This document shows positions 52,171-64,000 of a stretch of DNA of 64,000 bases, one piece after another; position 1 is the first letter of the stretch, and each line of letters begins with the position of its first letter. The notes below the pieces were generated by a model. It was not told the DNA's origin, did not search any database, and saw only the letters and a program-made list of their open reading frames with translations. Source of the stretch: Marsupella aquatica (taxonomy: Eukaryota; Marchantiophyta); assembly GCA_973895155.1 (NCBI GenBank), contig OZ316894.1:25854001-25918000 (forward strand), in the 5' to 3' direction. Both the position numbers and the translations under genes were made by a program.

Positions 52171-53555
52171 TTGGCCGGTAGATGGATTAGCAATATTATA
52201 TCATTTTTAGCTCTAGTTTGTTTATCAAGGGCAGTCAATTTTTAGTCATTTGAAAACTCAGTTATTGAAATTTGTAAATCACAGTTTCTTGAAAGTTGGC
52301 TTTCAAAATCCATTATTGTGGCCCACGCCAATGTTATCTTGACTCATTTTAGTGGGTTAAAAAAGATTTTTTTTCTAATGGCACTTAGCTCATTGCTTAT
52401 TTACTACAAAACATTACATTGGGAGAAGGCCATCTGTAAGGATGAACACTAGGTTGGATGGTGAACGGTGGTGTGGCCCGTGTGAGGATAGTGCACATGA
52501 GGATTCTCTTCACTGCCTTTGGAGTTGCTCTGATTCTAAACTGATAGTGGATTGCAAAAGTAATGCAGTGTGCTTGTAATGGGGATAGGTTGGTTCACTT
52601 TGGAGTGATACATGCATTATTGGGGGCTCCATTGTCTGGAATTCCTCGGGGTTTTACCCTCAAACTTTGGCAGATTGTATGAGGGATTACTATTTGACAG
52701 CTTTGGAAAGATTGATGTTTGCTGGAAAACAAGAAGGTGCACTTTGCGGTTGTGGGTATCAATAACATTATTTGGAAGGAGATTTGTTGAATGAAGGTTG
52801 CATGGAATCTGGGGTTAGCTCTTATGGCTGAGGTGGGCGGTGGCAGGATGTGCCATGATTTTGGCTGTGAAGGGGGGCTGTATAGTATCAAGGATGGCAT
52901 GTTCCTTGTTGACTACAAACCATTTGGGGCTTGTGACCCTCCATGAGGCATAGGTCTTAGTGTTCACCTTGTTTTGCTATTGTTTTATTTTGGTGATCCG
53001 AGGTGGTTAGTGTGTTAGGTGCATTGTTTTGTTTGAATATGGTTAATCGGCTCTGGATTTTGGCCTTGAGACAGATGCTTAGTTTTCAGTGAATGTTGTT
53101 TTCTCTCTGTGTTCTTTGGGGCTGAGTCAGCCCTCAGATTTGCGTTTTTGCTTAGTTTCTAGTTTCTGAGTGGGTGACATGTTGTCACATTCCATTCTCA
53201 ATCCTTTTTATCCCTTGTCCTCAAGATTGGATGCGTGGGTGACTTTTGATCGTTGATCTTTATTGATCTGGCCACTTTTACTCCATGTTTTACTGGGTTT
53301 TACTTTTCCTATAAGTAAAGTGTCCTTTTCAAGACTTAAAAAAGAACTTAGATTCAATTAACTATCTATGGAAATGTCATGGCTGAGACCCTGAAAGCTA
53401 TCCTTATGTCTAGGGAGATCTAATGATCATTTAAAAATCCAGTAAATTAGTACATCAAGAATGTTCTTAGCATCTCCTCCTTTATTCAAACTAATATTCC
53501 CACCCTGGCCAATTTTAGAAATCCTTAAAAGTACATTCTGTAGCACTACCCCTTC
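52171..53555. other. Intergenic region with LINE debris
   Basis: No intact gene. A zinc-binding reverse-transcriptase remnant lies at 52421-52556 (separate entry). An open stretch near 52,790-52,945 (MKVAWNLGLALMAEVGGG) may be part of the same debris. Confidence 0.5.
52421..52556 (+). pseudogene. LINE remnant: reverse-transcriptase zinc-binding domain
   Basis: The frame reads GRRPSVRMNTRLDGERWCGP and then CEDSAHEDSLHCLWSC. The C-x2-C ... H-C-x3-C arrangement with LW is the hallmark of the zf-RVT domain at the C-terminus of plant non-LTR reverse transcriptases. Only this short piece remains. Confidence 0.55.
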
Positions 53556-55353
53556 AGAGCATCTGCAACCCAACTGGGTTTTGCTACTATAACTGGGTGT
53601 TGACCAAACCCAATAAATAAAATCTAAAAAATCAGGTCCAACCCACTCACTATATGGATTTCAGGAAGACAGTTTTTTGGTCATTGGATCTGTATATGGG
53701 GGAGATTATACAGTAATTGACTGCTCCGTATTGCATTTGTTACTGGTTTTCAATATAGCATACTCATCCTGGAACATGAAAAGTTATTTTGTCCTCTAGC
53801 AAAAAGTTTAAGTTTTTTAGTGAAATACAGGTGATCTATTTTTTGTGGCAAATATAAATAGGACATTGATTAGGAACATACTCATCCTGGAACATGAAAA
53901 GTTATTTTGTCCTCTAGCAAAAAGTTTAAGTTTTTTAGTGAAATACAGGTGATCTATTTTTTGTGGCAAATATAAATAGGACATTGATTAGGAACATACT
54001 CATCCTGGAACATGAAAAGTTATTTTGTCCTCTAGCAAAAAGTTTAAGTTTTTTAGTGAAATACAGGTGATCTATTTTTTGTGGCAAATATAAATAGGAC
54101 ATTGATTAGGAAGCGGGACATTGAAAAGTTGTGCACGATAAGGTACAAGAATAAAAGTACACATGTAAAGAAAGTAATAATGAACAGGAAAAATTTAAGT
54201 CTATGGTATTAGTTCGTGGACCCCTTGGCTAATTAACAACATGGTTATCACAAGCAATTGTCAAAATCAGGCCTTTTCGTTACATGCTACCAAATTCTCA
54301 AGCTACTAGAGTCACAATTCAATCTATGGCAAGTCCATTTGCAATTAGATGAATGTCTGATCAAATGAATTGTATCACTTAAGTTCAAGTAGGACCATGG
54401 CTAGGAGTTTCCCTTGATTGCAGTGGGCCGAAAATCTTACTCCAGGTGCCAATTATCCTTTAACAAGGAAGTTATCAAGTTAGTTACTAGCCATTATTTA
54501 TTATATGAAAAATACTTTTTATAAATCTTTGAATTTAAGTTTTAAAATTGAAAATGTAACTAAAACGGTTACATAGTGACAGTTTTAACCATCTTGCTCT
54601 TTGCATTTTCAATTTTTTACATTTCTTTTTACGGCATGGCGTCCCAAAATTTACACTCAAATTGACACAAACACGAATGAAGATTATAAGTTTGATTCAA
54701 AAAATCGATGAGTCTTGTTTGTTGGGGTTGTTGTTGATGTGGCACACTGTGGTGCCAGGAATTTTGGAAGGGACCTCTAGTGGGGTCCGTAATAATGAAC
54801 AGGAAAAATTTAAGTCTATGGTATTGGGTTCTGCACATACTATACACCAGTAAAGATACTTATGTACTTATCTTAGGTAATGACACTCAAATGAATTAAA
54901 ATCATAAATTTAGGACACAAAACCATGAGTAGAACTTAAAGACATGAGGAGTGCACTTTAATTAGATCATTTCTTCTTCACTAAGGGCTAGAACTTCCTT
55001 GAGCTTTGTTAAAGGGTGGATGATCAAAAGTATAGTAAAGATTGAAAAATTTAGAGGGGTGCCAGATTAAATTCAAATCTAAAGTATACAAGGGATGCAC
55101 CTTGGTAAGACACATTGAATTAAAATATACAAGAAAAAAAGTTTGAATAAGACAAAATACTGGAAAATGGATTCACCATACAGCAGTTTCATTCTATGTT
55201 TGCATTTGTTACTGGTTTTCAATATCTCAATCTACAGTTATCACATCTTGATAGGATTGGGTATGCTTTTCAGTTAGCCCCTTTGAGATACGTACAGTGG
55301 GCACTGTCATTAAATACCCACTAAGCAAAACCCCTTTGGGTTGGAGATGCTCT
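53556..55353. mobile_element. MITE-like element of about 1.8 kb
   Basis: The left end AGAGCATCTGCAACCCAAC and the inverted right end AGAGCATCTCCAACCCAAAG match over about 30 bases with few differences, including a shared GGGTTTTGCT. Termini of this form are common in plant MITEs. I see no transposase and no clear target duplication. It contains the 118-bp triple repeat and internal direct repeats (GCATTTGTTACTGGTTTTCA at 53735 and 55201; AACAGGAAAAATTTAAGTCT at about 54184 and 54798). Confidence 0.55.
53763..54116. repeat. 118-bp unit in three tandem copies
   Basis: Copies start at 53763, 53881 and 53999 with CTCATCCTGGAACATG and appear identical. There is no reading frame of note. Confidence 0.96.
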
Positions 55354-56020
55354 CAATAGATGCAGTTGGGTTTCGGCGCCATGGCACAAGAGTTTCTGTA
55401 GAGTTTTAATAACTACAGTTACGGGAAGGGAGTGGAACTGGATTGCCTACAGATGGGCACTAACCAGATCCAGAGTGGAGTTCAAATGTCTGATGCGGTT
55501 TACGGTCCTGTACCTGAAGACGAAGAAGTCGAGCGAAGCAAATTCAAGTAACGAAAGGCAGATTTCGCCCCCAGAGAAAATCAAAGCAATCACTGCCAAT
55601 TTCCTGCACAATCACTCGAAAGAATGTCACTTCAGATGTGATATCTGGCACGTTACCTTCCCTCTTAATCACTTCCAAAATTTCTACCGGTTGCTGCTCC
55701 ACAAATCACAAGTCGCATGGGTTTGTGGGTCGTCATGGTACTTTAGCTGGAGAGCTCTGGAGAGAGGGAATTGTCTCAGGAATCACGGCCCCGAGTTGAA
55801 GACGAAGACGAAAAAGACTGAATGGATCATTTTTTGAGGTCAAGCATCTCTGTTTCAACAAACTTGGGGGTACTTGACCTCTGGGTACTTCAATCTTTGA
55901 GGCTGGCAGACCACTATTTCTACAAGGGCTCTGGACAGATAAGAAGGGAAAAGATGGTTAGCTTGTAGGCAGGTCACGAAAACGAGGAGCCAGGCCTTCT
56001 TTTGTGGACGGACGGATGCA
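55354..56020. other. Upstream region of the PPR gene
   Basis: Probable promoter and 5' leader. A 120-codon frame at 55475-55837 has no recognisable content and no supported link to the gene. Confidence 0.45.
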
Positions 56021-59000
56021 ATGCAATGTATTGCTCTGCGGGCTCAAATGCCCTTCTTGTACGACCATCGTCTCTCTCACGCAGCAACTGCAGCTAGAGA
56101 ATCATCAGCTGGGGAAGTTGATGTTTCGAGTGAACTGACCGGCGGAAATTTCAGTAATTCCGCGCTGTTGACGTTGCTGCGATACAGCAACGGAGCCCGC
56201 AGTTACTTGAATCAGAGTTTGGGGATCCGGATCATTAAACCCTGCTGCTCTCGTCTTTGTGCAGTGAACCCCAGAAGTAGGAAAGAGTGGCTTCTCCTCC
56301 ACAACTTGCCTGATGCTCGTGATCAGGGGGCCCCCAACGTGAAGGAAAAGAAGGCGGAGACCGAGTTTCACCACGATGTCGTCCCAGCGAAGACGCTGCA
56401 GACTGACAAAGGTGCGAAATAAGCAGATTGACAAGAATGTGTGGAAAACAAATACCATTTTTATGACGCTCGCTCGAATTTTCGTGTGTAGGGTTTTTGG
56501 TATAGACGAAGGCAATGCCTTTTATAATTGCGTGGACTGTATCCGTAATATTCAAATTTGCTCTGGAAACTCCCTTCATAAGGGTTTGGACTGACGAAGG
56601 TATTCTCTTACATTTTTGTGCGGGGTACATTTACGGATGTCAAAATTTTGACTGGAATCTTTCGTTGTAGGATTCTAGGTAGTGTGGTTAATGAGTCATC
56701 CTGTGCTCATGTGATTTTACCAGAGGTTACGGAAAAGACAGTGGCGGGAAGAGGGGATTCCAGACCGGAGAGCTTTATTGAGTTCAGGAATAGCAGTCCA
56801 CATTCTGCAATCAAGACCAAAAATCAAATTGAGAATGGAAAGTTCAGAGTGCCCACTTCAGGGGAACCTGAGATGCAGACAAAAAGGGTTGCCTCCCCTG
56901 AGATACCTCACCTAGGAAGAGAAATGTGGAATGGGAGCCCGGTGGATAGTGCGTATCAACCACGGGTTTCTCATATTCTCCCTCGTAAGGATGGCGATTC
57001 CGAAACTGTAGAGTTTTGGGGGAGGAAGCAGAGAAAGGAGAGCATGCCAGTGGAAGGAACCGAGACCGGAGCTAACCTGAAATCCTCCGACGAAACTCTT
57101 GCAATGACGAAGAGATGCAAAAACGTGACCCATGTGGAAAGGTATAAAACTCGTGTTCTTCAAAACCGAATAGATGGCGACTCTGCTGCGACATCCAGGG
57201 AGGGCAAGAACATGGAGGGGTTCAGTCCTTGGGTGGCACCTCAGAAACGACAGACTCTGGAGACACCTGACGAAACTCGTGCAACGAGAGACTTATGGAA
57301 CAATAGGCCTGTTCAGCGTCAGGACCCTGCAGATATTCAGATTGGAGCTCGCGCTCAGCCCTTACAGAAGAGGCAGAACAATCCAGAGTTTACTTTTGAG
57401 GGGAAAGACAGCTTTCAATCCTCTGCTGTGAGAGAAGCATCAAGTGGCAACTTGTTGGTGAACAACGAGAGCATCCAGGTGGTAGAGAGCACCGCAGGGG
57501 CTACAGAAAAGATAAGTCGGAGGCCTAAATCCTCTCGGGGGGCTGGGGAAGGGACTCAACCACCTGGTCGTAAATCCCTCTACCAACAGGGAGGTGATTC
57601 CGAGGTTAGAAAGGAAGAGATGAGCGCAAAAGAGGAAGAAGAGGTTCCAGGATTGTTATCTGGAAAGCGAGAGATGGTTGATCACAATGGGGAGAAAGTG
57701 GTGGAGGTGTGGAAGAAGGGCAGGGTTGTGAAAAGATATAAGCCTCTTGGCATTGAATTTCTTTATGGAAGGACGAAGCCCACTCGATTATTTGGACCAC
57801 TAAACTCAAGGGGTGAAGTTCCGGGTACTGATTTGGCACCCGTTCCCAGGATGTATCGAGACAGGTGCGAGAATGGCCAGGGGTGGAGTATTAGAGAAGT
57901 GGTGGCCAAGGTTTTGGAACTAAATCACTGGGACGATGTTGACTTAATTCTTAACCAGTGGGTGGGACGCTTCAATCGAAGGAATTTCCCTCCTCTCATG
58001 CTGGTATGAAAATTCTCCTGTCAACGATAACCTCGTCCAGATTTCGGGAGTTTAATCAGGTGCAGAGGCACATCGCCAGTCTGGTACATAAATAAGTAGT
58101 TTTAACATGAAAGTCAAGGAAAGGTCTAGAAGGTCCGTTACTCGTAGAATATGAAAATGGCAGAGTTTGGAAGACAAAAAGTACCTTGATATTTGCTTGT
58201 ACATAATAATTTCTTGAGTTATCAAAAATTTGTTCCAGCGTAAACATCAAACCTTTTTCATCTGGTGCTTGGGCGGAACATATTAACTTTGCGCACTGAA
58301 ATTTTGCGTGGCTTACCAACCTTGTAACTTAAAGTATATTGTATAACACAGAGAGTCACCAACTGCAGGCAATGACAAGGACTGGAGCCCTCAAACACAG
58401 TGCACGATTGTTTACCTGGATGAAGGCTCAGCGCTGTTATAGGGCTCGGACTGATATCTACAATCATATGATCTGGCTCTATTCAAGACACTATCGAGTT
58501 GACGCAGCACGTGCATTGTTTACGGAGATGCAAGAATGGAGGTCGGTTTTCTGTGAAATTTTAAAAATTGATGAAAATTGGACTGAATGCTTAAGAAAAT
58601 GTGTGCTGCTGTAAAGAAACGATGGGTTTGAAGTCTAAGATGAGCTAGAACCTCCTATGAAGCCATGTCCTTTTTGTTGTCTGGATTTCTGCTTTTGCGA
58701 TGTTTTAGAAGCTTTGCCCGGTCTTGTATGGAAGCCATGTTTTGGCATTAGTAGCTCCACCTTAGTGCGGCTTTATTTTCGAATTAAGTCTTGGTCCTTA
58801 AATGGCAGGTTTTAAGTGATAGTACTTCTTTTACACATGAAGGGAAACGTTAATTTTCATGAGCAAGGACGACTTCTGGCAGTCCTAGTTAAAGATACAA
58901 AGTTTGTCAAAACAGGTGCAAGCCAGATGTTGAAACTTACAATGCACTCATCAATGTGCATGGCCGAGCACGGCAGTGGCGTGAAGCTCTACTTTTCTAC

Positions 59001-62000
59001 GATAGAATGCTACGAGCAGAGGTGAGTAAGATTACCTGTGGTTTGCTTCTCTTCCATTGTATTGCACATCGTATATTTGATTTTTTCGCATATTTCTACA
59101 TTTCCATACAAGACTCTGCAGTCAGACAATTCATTAAAGTAGTGTACTTGGTTGCACATCATGACAGGTGCCACCGAGTACAGGTACTTATAATAATCTC
59201 ATCAGTGCCTGTGGGAATAGCGGTCAGTGGAAAAAGGCTCTGGCGCTGTACGAACAAATGAAAGTTGACGGAGTCCAGATGGATGTTGTGACTCACAACA
59301 CAGTTCTCACTGCATTGAAGATCGGGGAACAGTATGGCATTGCTATTAAACACTTTGAAAGGACCCTCGAGTGGGCAGTTTCTCCTGACACTGTCACCCT
59401 TAATATCATCATAAGCTGCTTTTCAAAAATGGAAAGATACGACGAAGCAGTGAAGCTCTTCAATAGTATGATAAGCATGAAATGGAATGGCTGTCAGCCC
59501 AATTTGATCACCTTCACCACAGTGATGCATGTGTACGCTGTTTGTGGGCAAGTAGAGAATGTGAAGGCTATCTTTGATATGATGGTCAAGGAAGGAGTAG
59601 TTCCCAACATAGTCTCGTATAATACTCTTATCGGAGCATATGCATCTCTTAGAATGGATGTGGAGGCTCTTGAGGTTTTTGAGAGGATGCAAAAAGTAGG
59701 GTTTGAACCTGACCTTGTGTCCTACACGGCACTTATGAATGCCTATGGCAAGGCAGGGAAGCCAGATGATGCTGCCCGCATCTTTGAACTCATGAAAAAG
59801 AGATCGCGCAAACCTAACATAGTGACTTACAACACTCTGATTGACGCATACAGCGCTGCTGGACAAGTCACAAAAGCTTTGGAACTGTTGCCAGACATGG
59901 ATTTTGATGAGGTTCCACCTAATGTTGTCACAATATGCTCACTAATAGTAGGCTGTGGACGTAGTGGCGAAATTGATAGAGTAAGCAGTATACTTAAAGT
60001 TGCTGCCCTGCGAAAAATCAGCTTAAATGTAAATGTGTACAACACTGTTATATCGGTATATCTGAATCATGGTCAGTTCGAGGAGGCCAATAATCTCTAT
60101 GCAGTCATGAAGGAAGAGGGAATCGCTCCAGATCTAGTCACTTTTGCGATTCTGATCAACGATGCTGCTAAAGATGGGAACGTCTCTCAAGCTCAGTTGT
60201 ATTTCGATGAGATGCTCAGTTTGGGCATCGGATTCAATGTTGAAGCCTGTTCAGCTCTGATTCACGCCTACGCTCAGAAGGTAATTTATTGCTGACAGTT
60301 TCTCGAACTTCGGACAGTTTCACCCAGCACTTCTAAGTTCTGCGTGCAAGAGAACCTGCTTTTAAGCTGGAAAGGATTGGAAAATGAATATCAGAAGCAG
60401 TCCGTGCCAACTAGCCTTGTCTTTGATGAACTCAGATAGTATAAGAAAGTTGTTCGGTCAACGTAAAGTACAAATCCACAGAGGGTGTCCACTACCAAAC
60501 AAAAGTGTTGACTTACGATGTGCATTTGATAATCGCAGGGTTTGCCTGAAGCTGCACATGCTATGTTGACTACAATGAAGGAGTCAGGCTGTGCACCAGA
60601 CATTCTGACTTACACATCTTTGATTCATGCCTACACTTTGGCAGGTACGGATATGGTATGCATGTTTTTGTTGCTTACAGAGGTTCCTGTCAACATAGAG
60701 TTTCAGTTGCATTCCTTAACTGCTTTCTTTTCATCAGATTTGACATTTCATCACAAACTCTTAAGGTAGAGTCCCATGGAGGGCAGGCTGACTTTTGATG
60801 ATGTGAAAGCTCAGTGTGGAATGATTGAAGAACGACTATAGAAGCTTGTTTCAACTCCTTTTGCGCAGAGATGCCTGCGGCAGCCATTGCAGTGTTTGAG
60901 GAGATGGAGGGCCTTGGTGTTGAACTCGATGCCGTTGCATGTTCTGCTCTTTGTACGGTTTTTAATCAGTGTGGTCAGGCAGAAAAGACTCGCGCACTGT
61001 GGTCAAAGTGGAGAGAACGTTTGCAATTTGGCGAGGCTGCATTCACACAGCTGTCAATAGCTTGCAGAATGTAAGCATGTCACTTCCTCTTTGGTTCCAA
61101 ACTAAGATGTGCCTGAAAGGATTGTTCTCTCGCTTATTTTCTTCCAAGATGCCAGTACTTTATGTAATTTCTTGGGCTGTTTTACCAAATATCTGATTTC
61201 CTTATATTCCAATCTAGAAATCGTATCCATTAATAAAGATCCTTTCGAATACTATGTCTCAGCCCGAGTAGCCTCGTACCTTTTGATTCTCAATTCTGTC
61301 ACACTGGAAAAATGTAGTAGGAAGGCCAACTGGGGAATGGTTGTTCAATGACTCAATACTACAGGCCACGTTTCGTATATTGGAAAGTTCTCCGTGGCCT
61401 TGTTTGTTTGATTTTCGTAGTGAAAGGAAACTATTTTTTAGCAGGAACGAGCAGTCAATTTGGCAATATATCTTAGAGAAAATAAAAGAACCTGTATATT
61501 GCTTGGACGGATAACAATTCCAGGGCCCTTTGCTTGAACAGTGGATTGAGATTTAACTAGAACATGTTAAAAGCTTAGAGAAAGCAATTACCTTCGCAGA
61601 TTCCTTTTCGCGGTCAATTAGACCTACCGAATCATTTCGCAGGAAACTAGCATCAACTTAGGAGTCTTGAACCGGTTATGCTTGTGGCACCATGTAAGGG
61701 TTACCAATTTTAGTATCTAACGATGACGACGAAGGCCAGTAGTGACAAGCCACCGCGTTCCTCTCAGGCTTGGCGACTGGAGAATGGCTCTGGAGCTGTT
61801 TGACAACATGCAGCAGGTTGGAGTAAATCCTAATTCGACAACTGGGAACAATTTGTTAAAATCCCTTAGCAAAGGTGGGAATATAGAGCAACTTTCAAAG
61901 GTGCGTGAGATTTCTCTCGATCTTTAACGTGGTCTTCAAATTTCCTCTAAAACGGTTGTCTTGATTTCCAGTCAGAGTTTGTTTACTTCTATAGCCAAAG

Positions 62001-62943
62001 TCGTGGACCAGTTTCTCAGTTATTCTACATCATATGCTGGTGATGATTTGCTTACCAAAGTTGATAACATAATTTGTTCTAAAACAAAAGCGAATCTTGT
62101 TCTATATCTGGGTGACAAGGGGTAATGGATGCGCAGGTATTCAGGCAATTGGAAGAGCTCGGCATGAGGATGACCAAGGAAACTTATGACGTATTGATTT
62201 ATAGCCATTTAAAGACGCAGAACTGGAGAGCGGGTCTTGAGGTGAGTGAACCGATTTTGTGAGAGGCCTAAAGTTTGAAATTGTTGCAATTGTGCAGAAC
62301 TGTGCCTAAACTGTGACGCCAATGTTTTTGGAACAGATATTGGACAAATTCAAAGCTGATAATCTGTATCCTGACCTCAAAGCATATAAGATTCTTCTGA
62401 AATGTTTGGAGGAAGTTGAGCAGTGGGATGTGTGTATTGAAGTCTACGACCAAATGAAGGCTAGCGGGTTGTTCTCTTTACAACCTTTCCATCGCATTTT
62501 AAGGTTCAATTTTAAAGGCTTTGTTGCTGGCAACAAGATGAGAAATTGTCTTTGAAAGTTCATATGCCAGGAAATTCCCGTTTTCGGATTTGACTTAGGA
62601 TACTCTCACTGCGAAGCAAGGTGATTTCACTCGAGCTTCTGCAATGTAGTTCACTGAGAAGTGTGGGTGATAAAACCCCTCTCTCAGAAGCTGGTTTGTG
62701 CATCAAAATGCTCTTTTGGTGAAAGTTCACTCCTTTCGCTGTCACTGTGACGAGGGAATGGTAGGTTCAGTTCTATTGCGAGTTGCCACTTCGTATACTG
62801 AAGCCTTTTGGCTGCTTGCCTGGTGTTATAACAGGTATTCCCTGGATCTTGACGTCTCTAGTGTGATGCTGAACGCATTGAGAGCAAGAGGACAAAAAGA
62901 AAGGGCACAAGAGGTCGAATTGAATATTGAATTTGCTAGATAG
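56021..62943 (+). CDS. EMB2654-like pentatricopeptide repeat protein, plastid-targeted
   Basis: Eleven exons join to exactly 1,310 codons: 56021-56411, 56679-58003, 58369-58541, 58916-59021, 59168-60280, 60539-60644, 60869-61070, 61768-61900, 62137-62241, 62337-62503 and 62835-62943 (TAG). Residues 573 to about 1270 are P-type PPR motifs of about 35 residues. Examples are TGTYNNLISACGNSGQWKKA, VTHNTVLTA and IVTYNTLIDAYSAAGQVTKA. Order and wording of the repeats follow Arabidopsis EMB2654 (At2g41720), which is needed for trans-splicing of plastid rps12. The function here is inferred by homology. The first 130 residues look like a transit peptide. Residues 131-572 are a long Arg/Glu/Ser-rich, probably disordered region absent from the 822-residue Arabidopsis protein. 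All junctions are GT-AG and phase-compatible. Confidence 0.85.
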
Positions 62944-64000
62944 GAAACTGAAGGAATTCTAAAGGGAGCAGTGTCGTCACTGAATCATTGAGATGTACAA
63001 CTTCTCTGTTCAGTCATTTGTAAATACAAGGTGGTAAGGTCCCCCGTTCAAAATTTTCTAAACTTGCTTTCTCCAACAAACTTTAAAGGACTGTAGTATG
63101 TTGCAATCTTTGAAGGAAATGGTTATTGTCCCGTTAAGTTCAGCCGTCCTCTATGAGAACGAGAAGCATCAACCCAAATTCTTGGTCTGGTGATCACTAA
63201 GTTATGAAGTAATGATTTTTGTGCAACCAACTCGAAAGCGTTTGTTTTTGGAATGCTCCATGTCCAATTACCTGTCCCTGCGAGCCAAGTCAATGCTTGC
63301 GCTGTAAGTTCGAACGAGTCAAGTAAATCAATATATAGTTTTTAGAATGGCATTTCTCAGCAAAGGGATCTTAGGTTCCTACTTTGTAAGTTTGTCCAAA
63401 GTGGGAAACCAGATAGGAAAATGCTCAATAATAAGAGGGACACTAAACTCAAGATATTTGGATTAATACTTTTCTATAACGCAGAAATCATTACAACTGT
63501 ACTAGCCACAACCCTTCATAACAAAGACTGAAACACACAGCACTAACAGACATCAAAGTCACTAAAGCCATGCACGAAATGTGCAGCTACTTTCTACTGT
63601 AGAGCTCTACAGTTTGAAACCTAGTCCTATGACGGTCTTCCCCATTTGTCTTCGGAATTTCTGAGATGTCTAAACTATTTTTGTATTTCTTCTTTGTTCT
63701 TCTGTTTACTGTCTGCCAATCAATCAGAATATACAAACATATTTAGACTATTTTAGTAAGAGCATGATGCAAAAAAGGACACGGCTCACATGTCTCTACT
63801 TATCCAACAAGGTGAGCGAGCCACATAATCAAAAAGTGGCATCAACTGCATTTCGCATTTCTTAAAAGTAGGATTGGTTGTTTGGTTTAACATCCCGAGA
63901 TTATAGGGAACTGAGACTCGTACAATTTTGTAAGGATTCTTCTGTAGAGGCTCTTGCGTACTCAATTTCATGGATATTTTTTCATATTTGCCACAGACGT
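62944..64000. other. Right edge, no gene recognised
   Basis: Holds the PPR gene's 3' untranslated region. A minus-strand frame at 63786-63971 is short and unrecognised. I see no repeat or RNA gene. Confidence 0.5.

Noticed and set aside
55475-55837. 120-codon frame upstream of the PPR gene as its first exon
   Set aside because: The exon chain from 56021 already gives a start, transit-like N-terminus and whole-codon total; no splice junction links this frame to it.

Overview
This is a nuclear genome window from a land plant, most likely a bryophyte or other non-seed plant. Genes are rich in introns with GT-AG (one GC-AG) junctions. The proteins are plant housekeeping types: a plastid-type methyltransferase, VPS11, the COPI delta subunit and an EMB2654-like PPR protein. 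Intergenic DNA is AT-rich and full of LTR-retrotransposon debris. The exact lineage is an inference. No rRNA, tRNA, CRISPR or bacterial-type gene was found.

Layout. (1) 0.9-4.1 kb, minus strand: an 8-exon SAM-dependent methyltransferase gene with a likely plastid transit peptide. (2) 7.2-11.9 kb, plus strand: five-exon VPS11, complete with its C-terminal RING-H2. (3) 13.2-26.4 kb: a large inverted duplication with arms of about 5.7 kb around a spacer of about 1.8 kb. Each arm carries an apparently intact 11-exon delta-COP gene of 523 codons. The two copies face each other tail to tail and differ at only two amino acids that I could see. The spacer holds an old Copia fragment and a 120-bp tandem duplication. 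(4) 26.4-35.5 kb: repeat-rich DNA with two solo LTRs that have different target-site duplications, a 45-bp tandem array split by a tRNA-derived SINE, and a truncated Copia element. (5) 35,688-52,162: a 16.5-kb DNA-transposon-like unit with short terminal inverted repeats, an 8-bp target duplication, a 217-codon ORF and a broken, intron-containing transposase-like gene of a family I cannot name. A 5.73-kb Copia element (421-bp LTRs, 5-bp target duplication) sits inside that gene near its 3' end. (6) 52.2-56 kb: LINE debris, a MITE-like element and a 118-bp triple tandem repeat. (7) 56.0-62.9 kb, plus strand: an 11-exon PPR gene of 1,309 codons resembling EMB2654, with a long non-PPR N-terminal region.

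The host genes are unrelated to one another: vesicle tethering (VPS11), Golgi-ER retrograde transport (delta-COP, two copies) and organelle functions (methyltransferase, PPR). The most unusual parts are the nested transposon at 35.7-52.2 kb and the inverted delta-COP duplication. Exon coordinates were derived by hand from splice signals and reading-frame continuity. They add up to whole codons for all five host genes but have no transcript support here.
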